A stretch of DNA of 7,592 nucleotides from an uncultured Enorma sp. (lineage in GTDB: Bacteria; Actinomycetota; Coriobacteriia; Coriobacteriales; Coriobacteriaceae). A program made the position numbers and the translations under genes. Shown here one piece after another: positions 1-5,453 of this stretch. Numbering within the stretch: position 1 is the first letter of the stretch; each line of letters begins with the position of its first letter. The notes beneath the pieces are model-generated. The model saw only the letters and a list, made by a program, of their open reading frames with translations. It was not told where the DNA came from and did no database searches. The DNA lies in assembly GCA_905210055.1 (NCBI GenBank), contig CAJLVH010000094.1, forward strand, positions 1-7,592, given 5' to 3'.

Positions 1-1829
1 CCGCCGAGGCTCGAGATGCCCGTACCCACCTGGCCGAGCGCGCTGCCGAGGGCGAGGTTTCCCTGGCCAAGCTGGTCAACGGCGCTCGAGAAGCCCGTAA
101 GCACCTGCGGAGTCGCCGCGGTGCCGGTGGCCAAGACAGCAACACCCCGGCCAACGAGCCCGTCGCTTGCGAGCTGGTCTACCAATGTTGAGATGCTCGC
201 GAAACCTGCGCCCGGCGCAAGCGCGCCCTCATCATCGACGAGCATCATCTTCGCCGCGATCACGGCGTGCATCGCCGTCATAACGGAATCAGAGCTCTCA
301 TCGCACGAGGCAGAGATGAGCCCGGCCGCTGTAGAGGCGCGCTCGGCAGAAGACAAGAACGCAGCCGCGGAGGTATCGAACGATTCGGCGGCAGAATACG
401 CATCGTCGAGGCCTTCTGCGGCGGATGCCGCAGACGCGCTCGTCTGCTCAGCCTGCTCGGCAAGCGCCGTAGCATCCTCGTCCAACTGGGAAGATACCTC
501 GGCGTATGTTGAAGCGTCCGTTTCGAACTGCGCGATGAGTTCCCGCTGGGATTCATCGGGCTCCTCGGCTTCGAGCGCTTCGGCAAGCTCGATGATGCGC
601 TGGGTTTTCGTGTCGACCTTTTCGCCGTGGGCGATGAGCCGCGCATAGGCGTGGACCTTGAGAAAAAGCTCGATGATGCGCTCGCGGTCGAGCCACTCGC
701 CCGCGATATCATCGATCTTCCGAGCGTCACCGACGAGACCTCCGGTGCCGTCCGATCCCACGGCCGCCTCGGAAAGGGCATCAGCCTGCCCGGCAACCGT
801 CTCGACACCCGAGCGCGCGCCGTCAATCCCATCGCGCACGGCTGTGGCAGAATCGGATAGTCCGGGCGCAGCATCAGACATCTCGGTTGCTGCTGCAGAA
901 AGCCCGGGCACCTGCTGCGAGAGCACCGTTTGCAGCTGCACCAGGTCGCCCAGCGACGCACTTGCGGCGTCAAGCGAGCCGGATGCCTGTGTGACCAAGG
1001 CAGATAGCCCCTGATGCAGGGAAGTAAGCCCCGAAGATACCCCTTGGGCTGCGGAGACGAGCGCCTCGTACTGCTCCGCAGTCGAATCCATGGCGTCGGC
1101 GACGGTCGATGCGCCCGCGCCCGCCGCGGTCACGCCGCTCGCGATGGCGTCCACGCCCTGGGCGAGCGCGTCGGTGCCGACGGCGGTCTGCTCGAGCCCT
1201 TCAGCGATCGCGCCCGTCCCCTGCTCGAGCGCGTCGTAGGCGCTATCGAGCATGACGGTGCCGTCCGCCGTGAGCGACAACGTGGAAGCCTGGCCGTTCA
1301 CGCTGTTCAAGACCCGCAGCATGTACTGCTCGCCCAGATTGGCGCGCAAGCGCGACTGCACCTGCTTGAGCGCAGCGGAACCGGCGCGCGTAGCGAGCAC
1401 GTTCTCCGAACCGGTCGAGATGATTCTAATCTGGGCGCGCGTGGGGTCGGAGCCGTCCACGCTCGCGACCCTTTCGGAATAATCCGCCGGAATCTCGAGC
1501 ACGAGGGCATACGTGCCATCGGCAAGACCGGCGAGCGCCGTATCCTCGTCCACGGCATCCCATGCGAGTTCAGAGGAATCCATGAGGTCATCGACGAGCT
1601 CTGCACCGGAGTTCACCGTCGAGCCACGCGCGCCGTCAATGCCCTCGTCGAGGTTCACGACCGCGACGGGAATGCGCGCCTGGCCGTCGAGCGCAGGCGC
1701 CGTCGCCGCTGTGAACACGAGGGCGAAGACGGCTGGCAGCGCGAGCATAAGAACGAGCACGAGCGCGAAGCGACGCGACGCAAGGCGCGCGCTCACATCG
1801 CGTACGGCATCTACGAGCAGGCGAATCAT
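1..1829 (-). CDS. YhgE/Pip-family membrane protein, 3' part outside window
   Basis: Reading the minus strand from ATG at 1829 gives an open frame of 609 codons to the window edge, with no stop. Residues 1-20 are a basic cytoplasmic start and 21-42 a single hydrophobic membrane helix. The strand motif IPVAVVNLDEG (53-63) directly after it is the hallmark of the YhgE/Pip N-terminal domain. Residues about 195-360 are Ala/Gly/Ser-rich helical repeats (such as ALEQGTGAIAEGLEQ) typical of the extracytoplasmic coiled stalk of this family. Residues 380-450 are more charged. Family members end in several membrane helices of ABC-2 type, which would lie beyond base 1. The family includes the phage-infection protein Pip and the type VII secretion component EsaA; the exact role here is unknown. 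The start overlaps the stop of the ABC-like gene by ATGA, which implies translational coupling and a shared transcript. The family is secure, the function is not. Confidence 0.85.
   Translation of the reverse strand, partial: MIRLLVDAVRDVSARLASRRFALVLVLMLALPAVFALVFTAATAPALDGQARIPVAVVNLDEGIDGARGSTVNSGAELVDDLMDSSELAWDAVDEDTALAGLADGTYALVLEIPADYSERVASVDGSDPTRAQIRIISTGSENVLATRAGSAALKQVQSRLRANLGEQYMLRVLNSVNGQASTLSLTADGTVMLDSAYDALEQGTGAIAEGLEQTAVGTDALAQGVDAIASGVTAAGAGASTVADAMDSTAEQYEALVSAAQGVSSGLTSLHQGLSALVTQASGSLDAASASLGDLVQLQTVLSQQVPGLSAAATEMSDAAPGLSDSATAVRDGIDGARSGVETVAGQADALSEAAVGSDGTGGLVGDARKIDDIAGEWLDRERIIELFLKVHAYARLIAHGEKVDTKTQRIIELAEALEAEEPDESQRELIAQFETDASTYAEVSSQLDEDATALAEQAEQTSASAASAAEGLDDAYSAAESFDTSAAAFLSSAERASTAAGLISASCDESSDSVMTAMHAVIAAKMMLVDDEGALAPGAGFASISTLVDQLASDGLVGRGVAVLATGTAATPQVLTGFSSAVDQLGQGNLALGSALGQVGTGISSLG
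585..682. repeat. 17-nt in-frame direct repeat inside the YhgE/Pip gene
   Basis: The 17-mer AAGCTCGATGATGCGCT occurs at 585-601 and again at 666-682, exactly 81 bases (27 codons) apart on the plus strand. On the coding (minus) strand both copies encode RIIEL, at residues 384-388 and 411-415. It probably reflects duplicated helical segments in the coiled stalk rather than a mobile or regulatory repeat. Confidence 0.6.
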
Positions 1830-2548
1830 GCCATCACCTCATCTGCCGAAGAATCCATTTCCAGGGGCGCGGGCTCATCGAGCAAGAGAGCGCTCGACGC
1901 CGCATGCGTCGCACGCTCCTCGCCAGTCGCAACGACCACCGCGAGCGCGTACTCGGAAGCGTATGCGCGAAGGCATGCCATGAGTTCGCACGCGTCGTTT
2001 GCCGAAAGACCGCTCACGAAGGGATCCGTGAGGTCGATGAGCGCGACGCGGGGCTCGCCGGCGAGTGCTAGCGCGGCGGAAAGGCGGGCGCGCGGCGCTG
2101 GATCGAGCCGGGATACCTGCTCGCCCGCGCGCGTGGCGACACCCATCGCGGCAAGCAGCGGCAGGGCGTCGGACGTACCTCCCCGGGGGCTGCAAAGGCG
2201 CATCTCGCGCGCGACGGCTTCTTCGACGGTGCATACGCTTTGAACAGGAGCGACGTGCTCGAACACGCCGAGTCCCGCTGTAGTACGGGAAAGCCGGGTG
2301 CCGAGGCCGAAGGGCAGGGTACGCGCCGCCGTGAGATCGGTGCCCGCGACGACGAGCGTGCCCGAAGTCGGCCGCACGAGCCCCGCGATCGCAAGCAGAA
2401 GGTCGCGCGCCGGCGCATGCGAGGACGAGAGCACCGCGAGCACCTCGCCTGCGCCAACCGAAAACGACGCGAACTCGAACGAGCGGTACGAGCGTTTGGA
2501 ATATGAGATGTCGTGCGCGCGCACGACGGGCTGTTCGTTTTGAGCCAC
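1826..2548 (-). CDS. degenerate ABC-transporter ATPase-like protein (pseudo-ATPase)
   Basis: With the GTG start at 2548 the product has 240 residues, the usual size of a stand-alone ABC nucleotide-binding domain. Residues 35-65 align without gaps to a normal Walker A region (EVLAVL, nine loop residues, LLLAIAGLVRPTSGTL), but the P-loop itself reads SSSHAPARD, so the ATP-binding Lys and Ser/Thr become Ala47 and Arg48. The signature LSGGQ reads LDPAP (148-152). Walker B keeps its Asp (172), but the catalytic Glu is Leu173. The H-loop TH is TG (208-209), and no clear Q-loop Gln is seen. The frame is uninterrupted and the hydrophobic core kept, so this looks like a selected non-hydrolysing homologue, not a decaying gene. 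It is first in an operon with the YhgE/Pip gene (ATGA overlap) and may be its cytoplasmic partner; that role is inferred. The start was chosen because GGAGG lies 4 bases upstream; an ATG at 2650 in the same frame has no such site. Confidence 0.75.
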   Translation of the reverse strand: MAQNEQPVVRAHDISYSKRSYRSFEFASFSVGAGEVLAVLSSSHAPARDLLLAIAGLVRPTSGTLVVAGTDLTAARTLPFGLGTRLSRTTAGLGVFEHVAPVQSVCTVEEAVAREMRLCSPRGGTSDALPLLAAMGVATRAGEQVSRLDPAPRARLSAALALAGEPRVALIDLTDPFVSGLSANDACELMACLRAYASEYALAVVVATGEERATHAASSALLLDEPAPLEMDSSADEVMA

Positions 2549-2557
2549 GGGGCCTCC
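2546..2557 (-). promoter_or_regulatory. Shine-Dalgarno deciding a GTG start
   Basis: On the minus strand GGAGG (2557-2553) precedes GTG (2548-2546) by four bases. In-frame ATG codons further upstream lack a comparable site, and their extra residues before PVVRAHDISYS do not resemble an ABC domain. The four-base spacing is short, which leaves some doubt. Confidence 0.5.
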
Positions 2558-2601
2558 ACATACGTTCGCGGCGCGCATGTTGCCGGCGCGCCGCGAGAAG
2601 C

Positions 2602-2611
2602 GAAACGTTTC
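2602..2611. promoter_or_regulatory. palindromic operator candidate, LacI-family type
   Basis: GAAACGTTTC is a perfect 10-bp palindrome with the central CG and GAAA/TTTC arms usual for LacI/GalR-family operators. It lies 53 bases ahead of the GTG start of the ABC-like gene, within its presumed leader or promoter. No regulator gene is in the window, so the factor is unknown. Confidence 0.35.
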
Positions 2612-2623
2612 TACATTAGTACC

Positions 2624-2642
2624 CCATTTTGCCATGAAATGG
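2624..2642. repeat. inverted repeat CCATTT-N7-AAATGG between divergent genes
   Basis: Six-base perfect arms CCATTT (2624-2629) and AAATGG (2637-2642) flank a seven-base centre. It sits in the A/T-richer core of the divergent intergenic region, where the promoters for both directions must lie. It could be a dimer-binding operator; chance is possible given the arm length. Confidence 0.35.
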
Positions 2643-2656
2643 CCGCACACTTCGTC

Positions 2657-2675
2657 TATACCTATGCCGTATAAT
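2657..2675 (+). promoter_or_regulatory. gltX promoter -10 box with overlapping inverted repeat
   Basis: TATAAT at 2670-2675 is a perfect -10 hexamer in a GC-rich background, 57 bases ahead of the gltX start. No good -35 is visible at 16-18 bases upstream, and there is no TG extension. TATAC (2657-2661) and GTATA (2669-2673) form an inverted repeat with a seven-base centre that overlaps the -10, so a bound protein there would block the promoter. The -10 is fairly sure; the operator is speculative. Confidence 0.5.
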
Positions 2676-2683
2676 GCTTACGC

Positions 2684-2720
2684 CGGCCGGCAAACGACGA
2701 GGCGGCCGGTTCGCAAACGA
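2684..2720. repeat. short direct repeat in gltX leader
   Basis: CGGCCGG followed by GCAAACGA occurs twice: CGGCCGG at 2684-2690 and 2703-2709, GCAAACGA at 2690-2697 and 2713-2720. The second copy carries a four-base expansion between the two parts. It lies in the presumed untranslated leader, directly before the ribosome binding site TAAGGAG (2721-2727). It may be a tandem duplication scar; no function is evident. Confidence 0.45.
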
Positions 2721-2732
2721 TAAGGAGCAACC

Positions 2733-4214
2733 ATGACCTCCCCCGTCCGCGTCCGCTTCGCCCCCTCACCCACGGGCAAGCTCCACATCGGCGGCGCGCG
2801 CACCGCGATCTACAACTGGGCGTTCGCCCGCGCAAACCACGGCACGTTCATCCTGCGCATCGATGACACGGATCCGACGCGCTCGACCGACGAGAACACG
2901 CAGATCATCCTGCGCGCCATGCGCTGGCTCGGCCTCGACTGGGACGAGGGTCCCGATGTAGGCGGCCCGTTCGCGCCCTACGCGCAGACCGAGCGTCTGG
3001 ATCTGTACCGCGAGGCGGCGGAGCGCCTGCTCGCCGAGGGCAAGGCCTATCCCTGCTTCTGCACGCCTGAAGAGCTCGAGGCGGATCGCGAGGCCGCACG
3101 AGCCCGCAAGGATCCCTTCCAGGGCTACCAGCGCCGCTGCCGGAACATCCCGGCGGATGAGGCGCGCTCCCGCATGGAGGCCGGCGAGCCCTACACGATC
3201 CGCATCAAGGTGCCCGAGGACCGTGGTGACGTGGTGATCGACGACGCCGTGCACGGGCGCGTGGTCTTCGACGCCAAGGAGCTCGACGACTTCGTGATCT
3301 TCCGCTCCGACGGCACGCCCACCTACAACTTCACGACCGTCGTGGACGACGCCGCCATGGGCATCACACACGTGATCCGCGGCGACGACCACCTCTCGAA
3401 CACGCCGCGCCAGGTCATGGTCTACGAGGCGCTGGGGGCACCTGTACCGGTGTTCGCGCACATCTCGATGATCCTGGGTGCCGACGGCAAGAAGCTCTCC
3501 AAGCGCCACGGCGCGACGAGCGTCGAGGAGTACCGCGATGCCGGCTACCTCTCGGATGCCTTCGTGAACTACCTGGCGCTCCTCGGCTGGTCGCTCGACG
3601 GCGAGACCACGGTAATCCCACGCGATGTGCTCGCAAGCCGCTTCAGCCTGGACCGCATCTCCAAGAACCCGGCGACCTTCGACCCCAAGAAGCTCGATTG
3701 GATGAACGCCGAGTACATCAACGCGATGGGTGACGAGGAGTTCACCGATAAGATCATGCTGCCCGCGCTCGAGGCGGCCGGCACGCCCGTGATGCGCGAA
3801 GCGCACCCTGCATGCTGGTGGGCGCTTCTCGCTTCGATCGTACGGCCGCGCACGAAGATGGCGCCAGACGCCGCGCAGGTCGCCGCTCCCATCTTCGCCA
3901 CCGCCGCCACGCTTGCCTACGATGAGAAATCTGTGGCAAAGGGTCTCGCCAAAGAGGGCATGGGCACGGTGCTCGACGCCGCGCGCGTGGCGCTGGGCAC
4001 GGTCTCGGCCGATGACTGGCACGCTGCCGAGATCGACGCCGCGCTCGAGCCGCTGCCCGATACGCTCGACTTGAAGAAGCGCGTCGTGTTCCAGGCGGTG
4101 CGCGTGGCCGTGTGCGGCACCATGGTGAGCCCGCCGCTCGGCGAGACCATGGAGCTCATCGGCCGCGATGACTGTATGGCTCGCATCGAGCGAGCACGCG
4201 AAATGGCGCTCTAG
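2733..4214 (+). CDS. gltX: glutamyl-tRNA synthetase
   Basis: The 493-residue product is full length for bacterial GluRS, which charges tRNA-Glu with glutamate in the cytoplasm using ATP. The N-terminus VRVRFAPSPTGKLHIGGART carries the class-I HIGH-type motif (HIGG, 18-21). The KMSKS-type loop is KLSKR (254-258). DDTDPTR (44-50) and RGDDHLSNTPRQ (216-227) are family signatures of the catalytic domain. CFC (108-110) with Tyr and Cys136 nearby (YQRRC) fits the zinc-binding insert seen in a subset of GluRS. The C-terminal third (about 330-493) is the helical anticodon-binding part and is more divergent, as usual. TAAGGAG five bases before ATG supports the start. It is divergent from the ABC-like/YhgE operon and followed by a gene-free stretch, so it is probably transcribed alone. 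Whether it also mischarges tRNA-Gln cannot be read from the sequence. Confidence 0.98.
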   Translation: MTSPVRVRFAPSPTGKLHIGGARTAIYNWAFARANHGTFILRIDDTDPTRSTDENTQIILRAMRWLGLDWDEGPDVGGPFAPYAQTERLDLYREAAERLLAEGKAYPCFCTPEELEADREAARARKDPFQGYQRRCRNIPADEARSRMEAGEPYTIRIKVPEDRGDVVIDDAVHGRVVFDAKELDDFVIFRSDGTPTYNFTTVVDDAAMGITHVIRGDDHLSNTPRQVMVYEALGAPVPVFAHISMILGADGKKLSKRHGATSVEEYRDAGYLSDAFVNYLALLGWSLDGETTVIPRDVLASRFSLDRISKNPATFDPKKLDWMNAEYINAMGDEEFTDKIMLPALEAAGTPVMREAHPACWWALLASIVRPRTKMAPDAAQVAAPIFATAATLAYDEKSVAKGLAKEGMGTVLDAARVALGTVSADDWHAAEIDAALEPLPDTLDLKKRVVFQAVRVAVCGTMVSPPLGETMELIGRDDCMARIERAREMAL

Positions 4215-4263
4215 CGCAGAGCGCGGCCACACCTGGAGCGAATGCGTACCGAACGGGTGCGTC

Positions 4264-4287
4264 CCCGGCGGATGCTTTCCGGGTTTT
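4264..4287 (+). terminator. possible rho-independent terminator of gltX
   Basis: CCCGG (4264-4268) and CCGGG (4279-4283) form a five-pair GC stem with a ten-base loop, followed immediately by TTTT. The position, about 50 bases after the gltX stop, is right, but the stem is short, the loop large and the T-run only four bases. Confidence 0.3.
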
Positions 4288-4305
4288 CCTGCGCGGGTGA
4301 GGTTT

Positions 4306-4328
4306 CCTCTTGACTGGGGGTCAAGGGG
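4306..4328. other. strong stem-loop behind gltX
   Basis: CCTCTTGAC (4306-4314) pairs with GTCAAGGGG (4320-4328) over nine positions with one G-T wobble, around the loop TGGGG. No T-run follows on the plus strand. It could assist termination or stabilise the gltX transcript end. Confidence 0.5.
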
Positions 4329-4336
4329 CTTTGGCG

Positions 4337-4425
4337 GTACTCCCCGCGTGAGCGCGGGTGCTCCAGCTTCGGATGCCTCGCGCTCCATACACCTTACGTG
4401 TTTCCCGTGTACGCGGGGCGGAAGC
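4337..4425. CRISPR. candidate remnant of a type I-E CRISPR array (two decayed repeats, one spacer)
   Basis: Unit 1 (4337-4364, 28 bases) begins GTACTCCCCGCG and ends GCGCGGGTGCTCC. It contains a perfect stem CCCGCG/CGCGGG (4343-4348, 4353-4358). Unit 2 (4398-4425) begins GTGTTTCCCGTGTACGCGGG, also palindromic (4404-4409 with 4412-4417, one G-T pair), and loses similarity at its 3' end, as terminal repeats often do. The units start exactly 61 bases apart, leaving a 33-base spacer-like stretch (4365-4397). Repeat length, GTNNTCCCC-type start, central stem, TCC end and 61-base period match type I-E arrays. GCGCGGGTG recurs at 4291-4299, exactly 61 bases before its copy in unit 1 (4352-4360), hinting at a third, more decayed unit. 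Against it: units 1 and 2 agree at only 16 of 28 positions, and no cas genes are in the window. It may be a relic or a chance hairpin pair. Confidence 0.4.
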
Positions 4426-4451
4426 GGCATCGCCCGCGTCCGTCTCGCTTT

Positions 4452-4480
4452 TTGTCCGCACGACATGGTACTGGTATAGG
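4452..4480 (+). promoter_or_regulatory. promoter candidate for the phosphoesterase operon
   Basis: TTGTCC (4452-4457) lies 17 bases before TATAGG (4475-4480), which has a TG at the extended -10 position (4472-4473). Each hexamer matches the consensus at four of six bases; the usually conserved last T of the -10 is G. Transcription would start near 4487, giving a leader of about 20 bases that holds the AAGGAGG site. Confidence 0.4.
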
Positions 4481-4505
4481 AGGAGATACCGCGGCAAGAA
4501 GGAGG
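4478..4505 (+). promoter_or_regulatory. two purine-rich Shine-Dalgarno sites in tandem
   Basis: AGGAGG occurs at 4478-4483 and AAGGAGG at 4499-4505. Only the second is correctly placed (four bases before ATG 4510). The first has no start codon at a usable distance and overlaps the candidate -10, so it may be fortuitous or a standby site. Confidence 0.5.
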
Positions 4506-4509
4506 AAGC

Positions 4510-5436
4510 ATGGCAGAGCGCATCCAAGACACGAAACGCGACTATGACGGTGCAGACGAACAGAGCGTGAAGGGCGGCTGCGATACGCAAGCGGAACGTA
4601 CGCTCGTCATCGGCGATATGCACTGCAAGGAGGAACCCATCCTCGAACGCGTGGACGCGGCGATCGAGCAACTCGGCTGCGGGCGCATCGTGTTCTGCGG
4701 CGACTACGTAGACGAATGGCACTCGAACCTCCTCACCATGCGCGATGCCCTCGACGCCCTGCGCACCTGGGTGCTCAAGCGTCGTGCGGACGGCCTGACC
4801 GTCGACCTCGTGACGGGCAATCACGACATGCAGTACCGCCTGCGCGAAACAGGACCGGGCACGCACGCGCCGCTCTTCGACGAAGTGGCGCACTTGCTCG
4901 ATGAGCTTAATGTGCGCGCGGCCACAACCGTGGGCAACACACTTGTCACCCATGCCGGCGTCACACGCAGCTGGGCGACGGACTGCCTCGACCTCGCCGA
5001 GGGCACAGACGCGCAAACCATCGCCCGGCAACTCAACTCCCTCCTCGACCATGGACAGAAAATCTCGCTGCGCATGCTCGCCATGGCGGGCGCGGGCCGC
5101 GGCGGCTACGAGCTCCCCGGCCCCCTCTGGGCGGACCGCTCGGAACTCGCGCACGACCCGCTTCCGGGACTCGACCAAATCGTCGGGCACACGCCGGTGG
5201 AATCCATCGACCTGTGGAACATCCCGGCCGAAGACGGCGTCCGCACCGGAGCGCGACTCGTGTTCTGCGACACATTCAGCCTGAAGAGCAATCTCTCGCC
5301 TATCGGAGACGGCAGCATGCTCCTCGTGGAGGGCACGGGCGTCCGTGCAGTCACCGATGAGGAGCTCGGCCTTACCCCCTGGCCGGCTACCATCTGGGAT
5401 TGGATGACCATCCACGTTCTGCCGTTTTTGGGTTAG
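4510..5436 (+). CDS. calcineurin-like metallophosphoesterase (PPP-type)
   Basis: The 308-residue product carries the metal-binding motifs of the metallophosphoesterase superfamily in order: GDMH (35-38), GDYVD (64-68), GNHD (103-106), THAG (147-150) and GHT (226-228), with GPLWADR (204-210) resembling the PLW motif of PPP-type phosphatases. These residues bind two metal ions and hydrolyse phosphomono- or diesters. The PPP arginine after GDYVD is replaced (GDYVDEW), and GDxHG reads GDMHC, so it is a divergent member; the substrate (phosphoprotein, dinucleotide or nucleic acid) cannot be told. Residues 1-30 are hydrophilic and lie before the first strand. There is no signal peptide or membrane segment, so it should be cytoplasmic. 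AAGGAGG four bases upstream fixes the start. The next gene begins 17 bases after its stop, so they are almost surely co-transcribed and may act on the same target. Confidence 0.9.
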   Translation: MAERIQDTKRDYDGADEQSVKGGCDTQAERTLVIGDMHCKEEPILERVDAAIEQLGCGRIVFCGDYVDEWHSNLLTMRDALDALRTWVLKRRADGLTVDLVTGNHDMQYRLRETGPGTHAPLFDEVAHLLDELNVRAATTVGNTLVTHAGVTRSWATDCLDLAEGTDAQTIARQLNSLLDHGQKISLRMLAMAGAGRGGYELPGPLWADRSELAHDPLPGLDQIVGHTPVESIDLWNIPAEDGVRTGARLVFCDTFSLKSNLSPIGDGSMLLVEGTGVRAVTDEELGLTPWPATIWDWMTIHVLPFLG

Positions 5437-5447
5437 AAAGGGGGGGG
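5437..5447 (+). promoter_or_regulatory. unusual G-run ribosome binding site
   Basis: The 17-base gap between the two genes holds AAAGGGGGGGG (eight G in a row, 5440-5447) six bases before ATG 5454. It can serve as a Shine-Dalgarno site and sets the start of the next gene; an in-frame ATG at 5400 inside the preceding gene has none. A homopolymer of this length is prone to length variation, which would change spacing and translation. Confidence 0.6.
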
Positions 5448-5453
5448 TGCGCC

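Noticed and set aside
1014..2243. 409-codon open frame on the plus strand
   Set aside because: It spans the boundary of the two minus-strand genes, is Arg/Ala/Ser-rich without motifs and has no ribosome site; the minus frames carry clear family features.
2549..2650. Longer start (ATG 2650) for the ABC-like protein
   Set aside because: The extra 34 residues do not resemble an ABC domain, contain the operator-like palindrome and lack a ribosome site.
2605..2660. Minus-strand promoter for the ABC-like/YhgE operon (TACTAAT at 2621-2615 as -10)
   Set aside because: No acceptable -35 at 16-18 bases and several equally weak alternatives; a promoter must exist here, but its position cannot be fixed.
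4459..4486. A further CRISPR-like unit 61 bases after the second unit
   Set aside because: This stretch has no repeat similarity; it holds the promoter candidate and ribosome site of the next gene.
2766..4532. 588-codon open frame on the minus strand opposite gltX
   Set aside because: It is a shadow of gltX in GC-rich DNA: its sequence is His/Arg/Val-rich and low in complexity, it has no family motif, and gltX on the other strand is unmistakable.
5400..5453. 18-residue N-terminal extension of the unknown protein from ATG 5400
   Set aside because: It would overlap the phosphoesterase gene and has no ribosome site; ATG 5454 has a G-rich site at good spacing.
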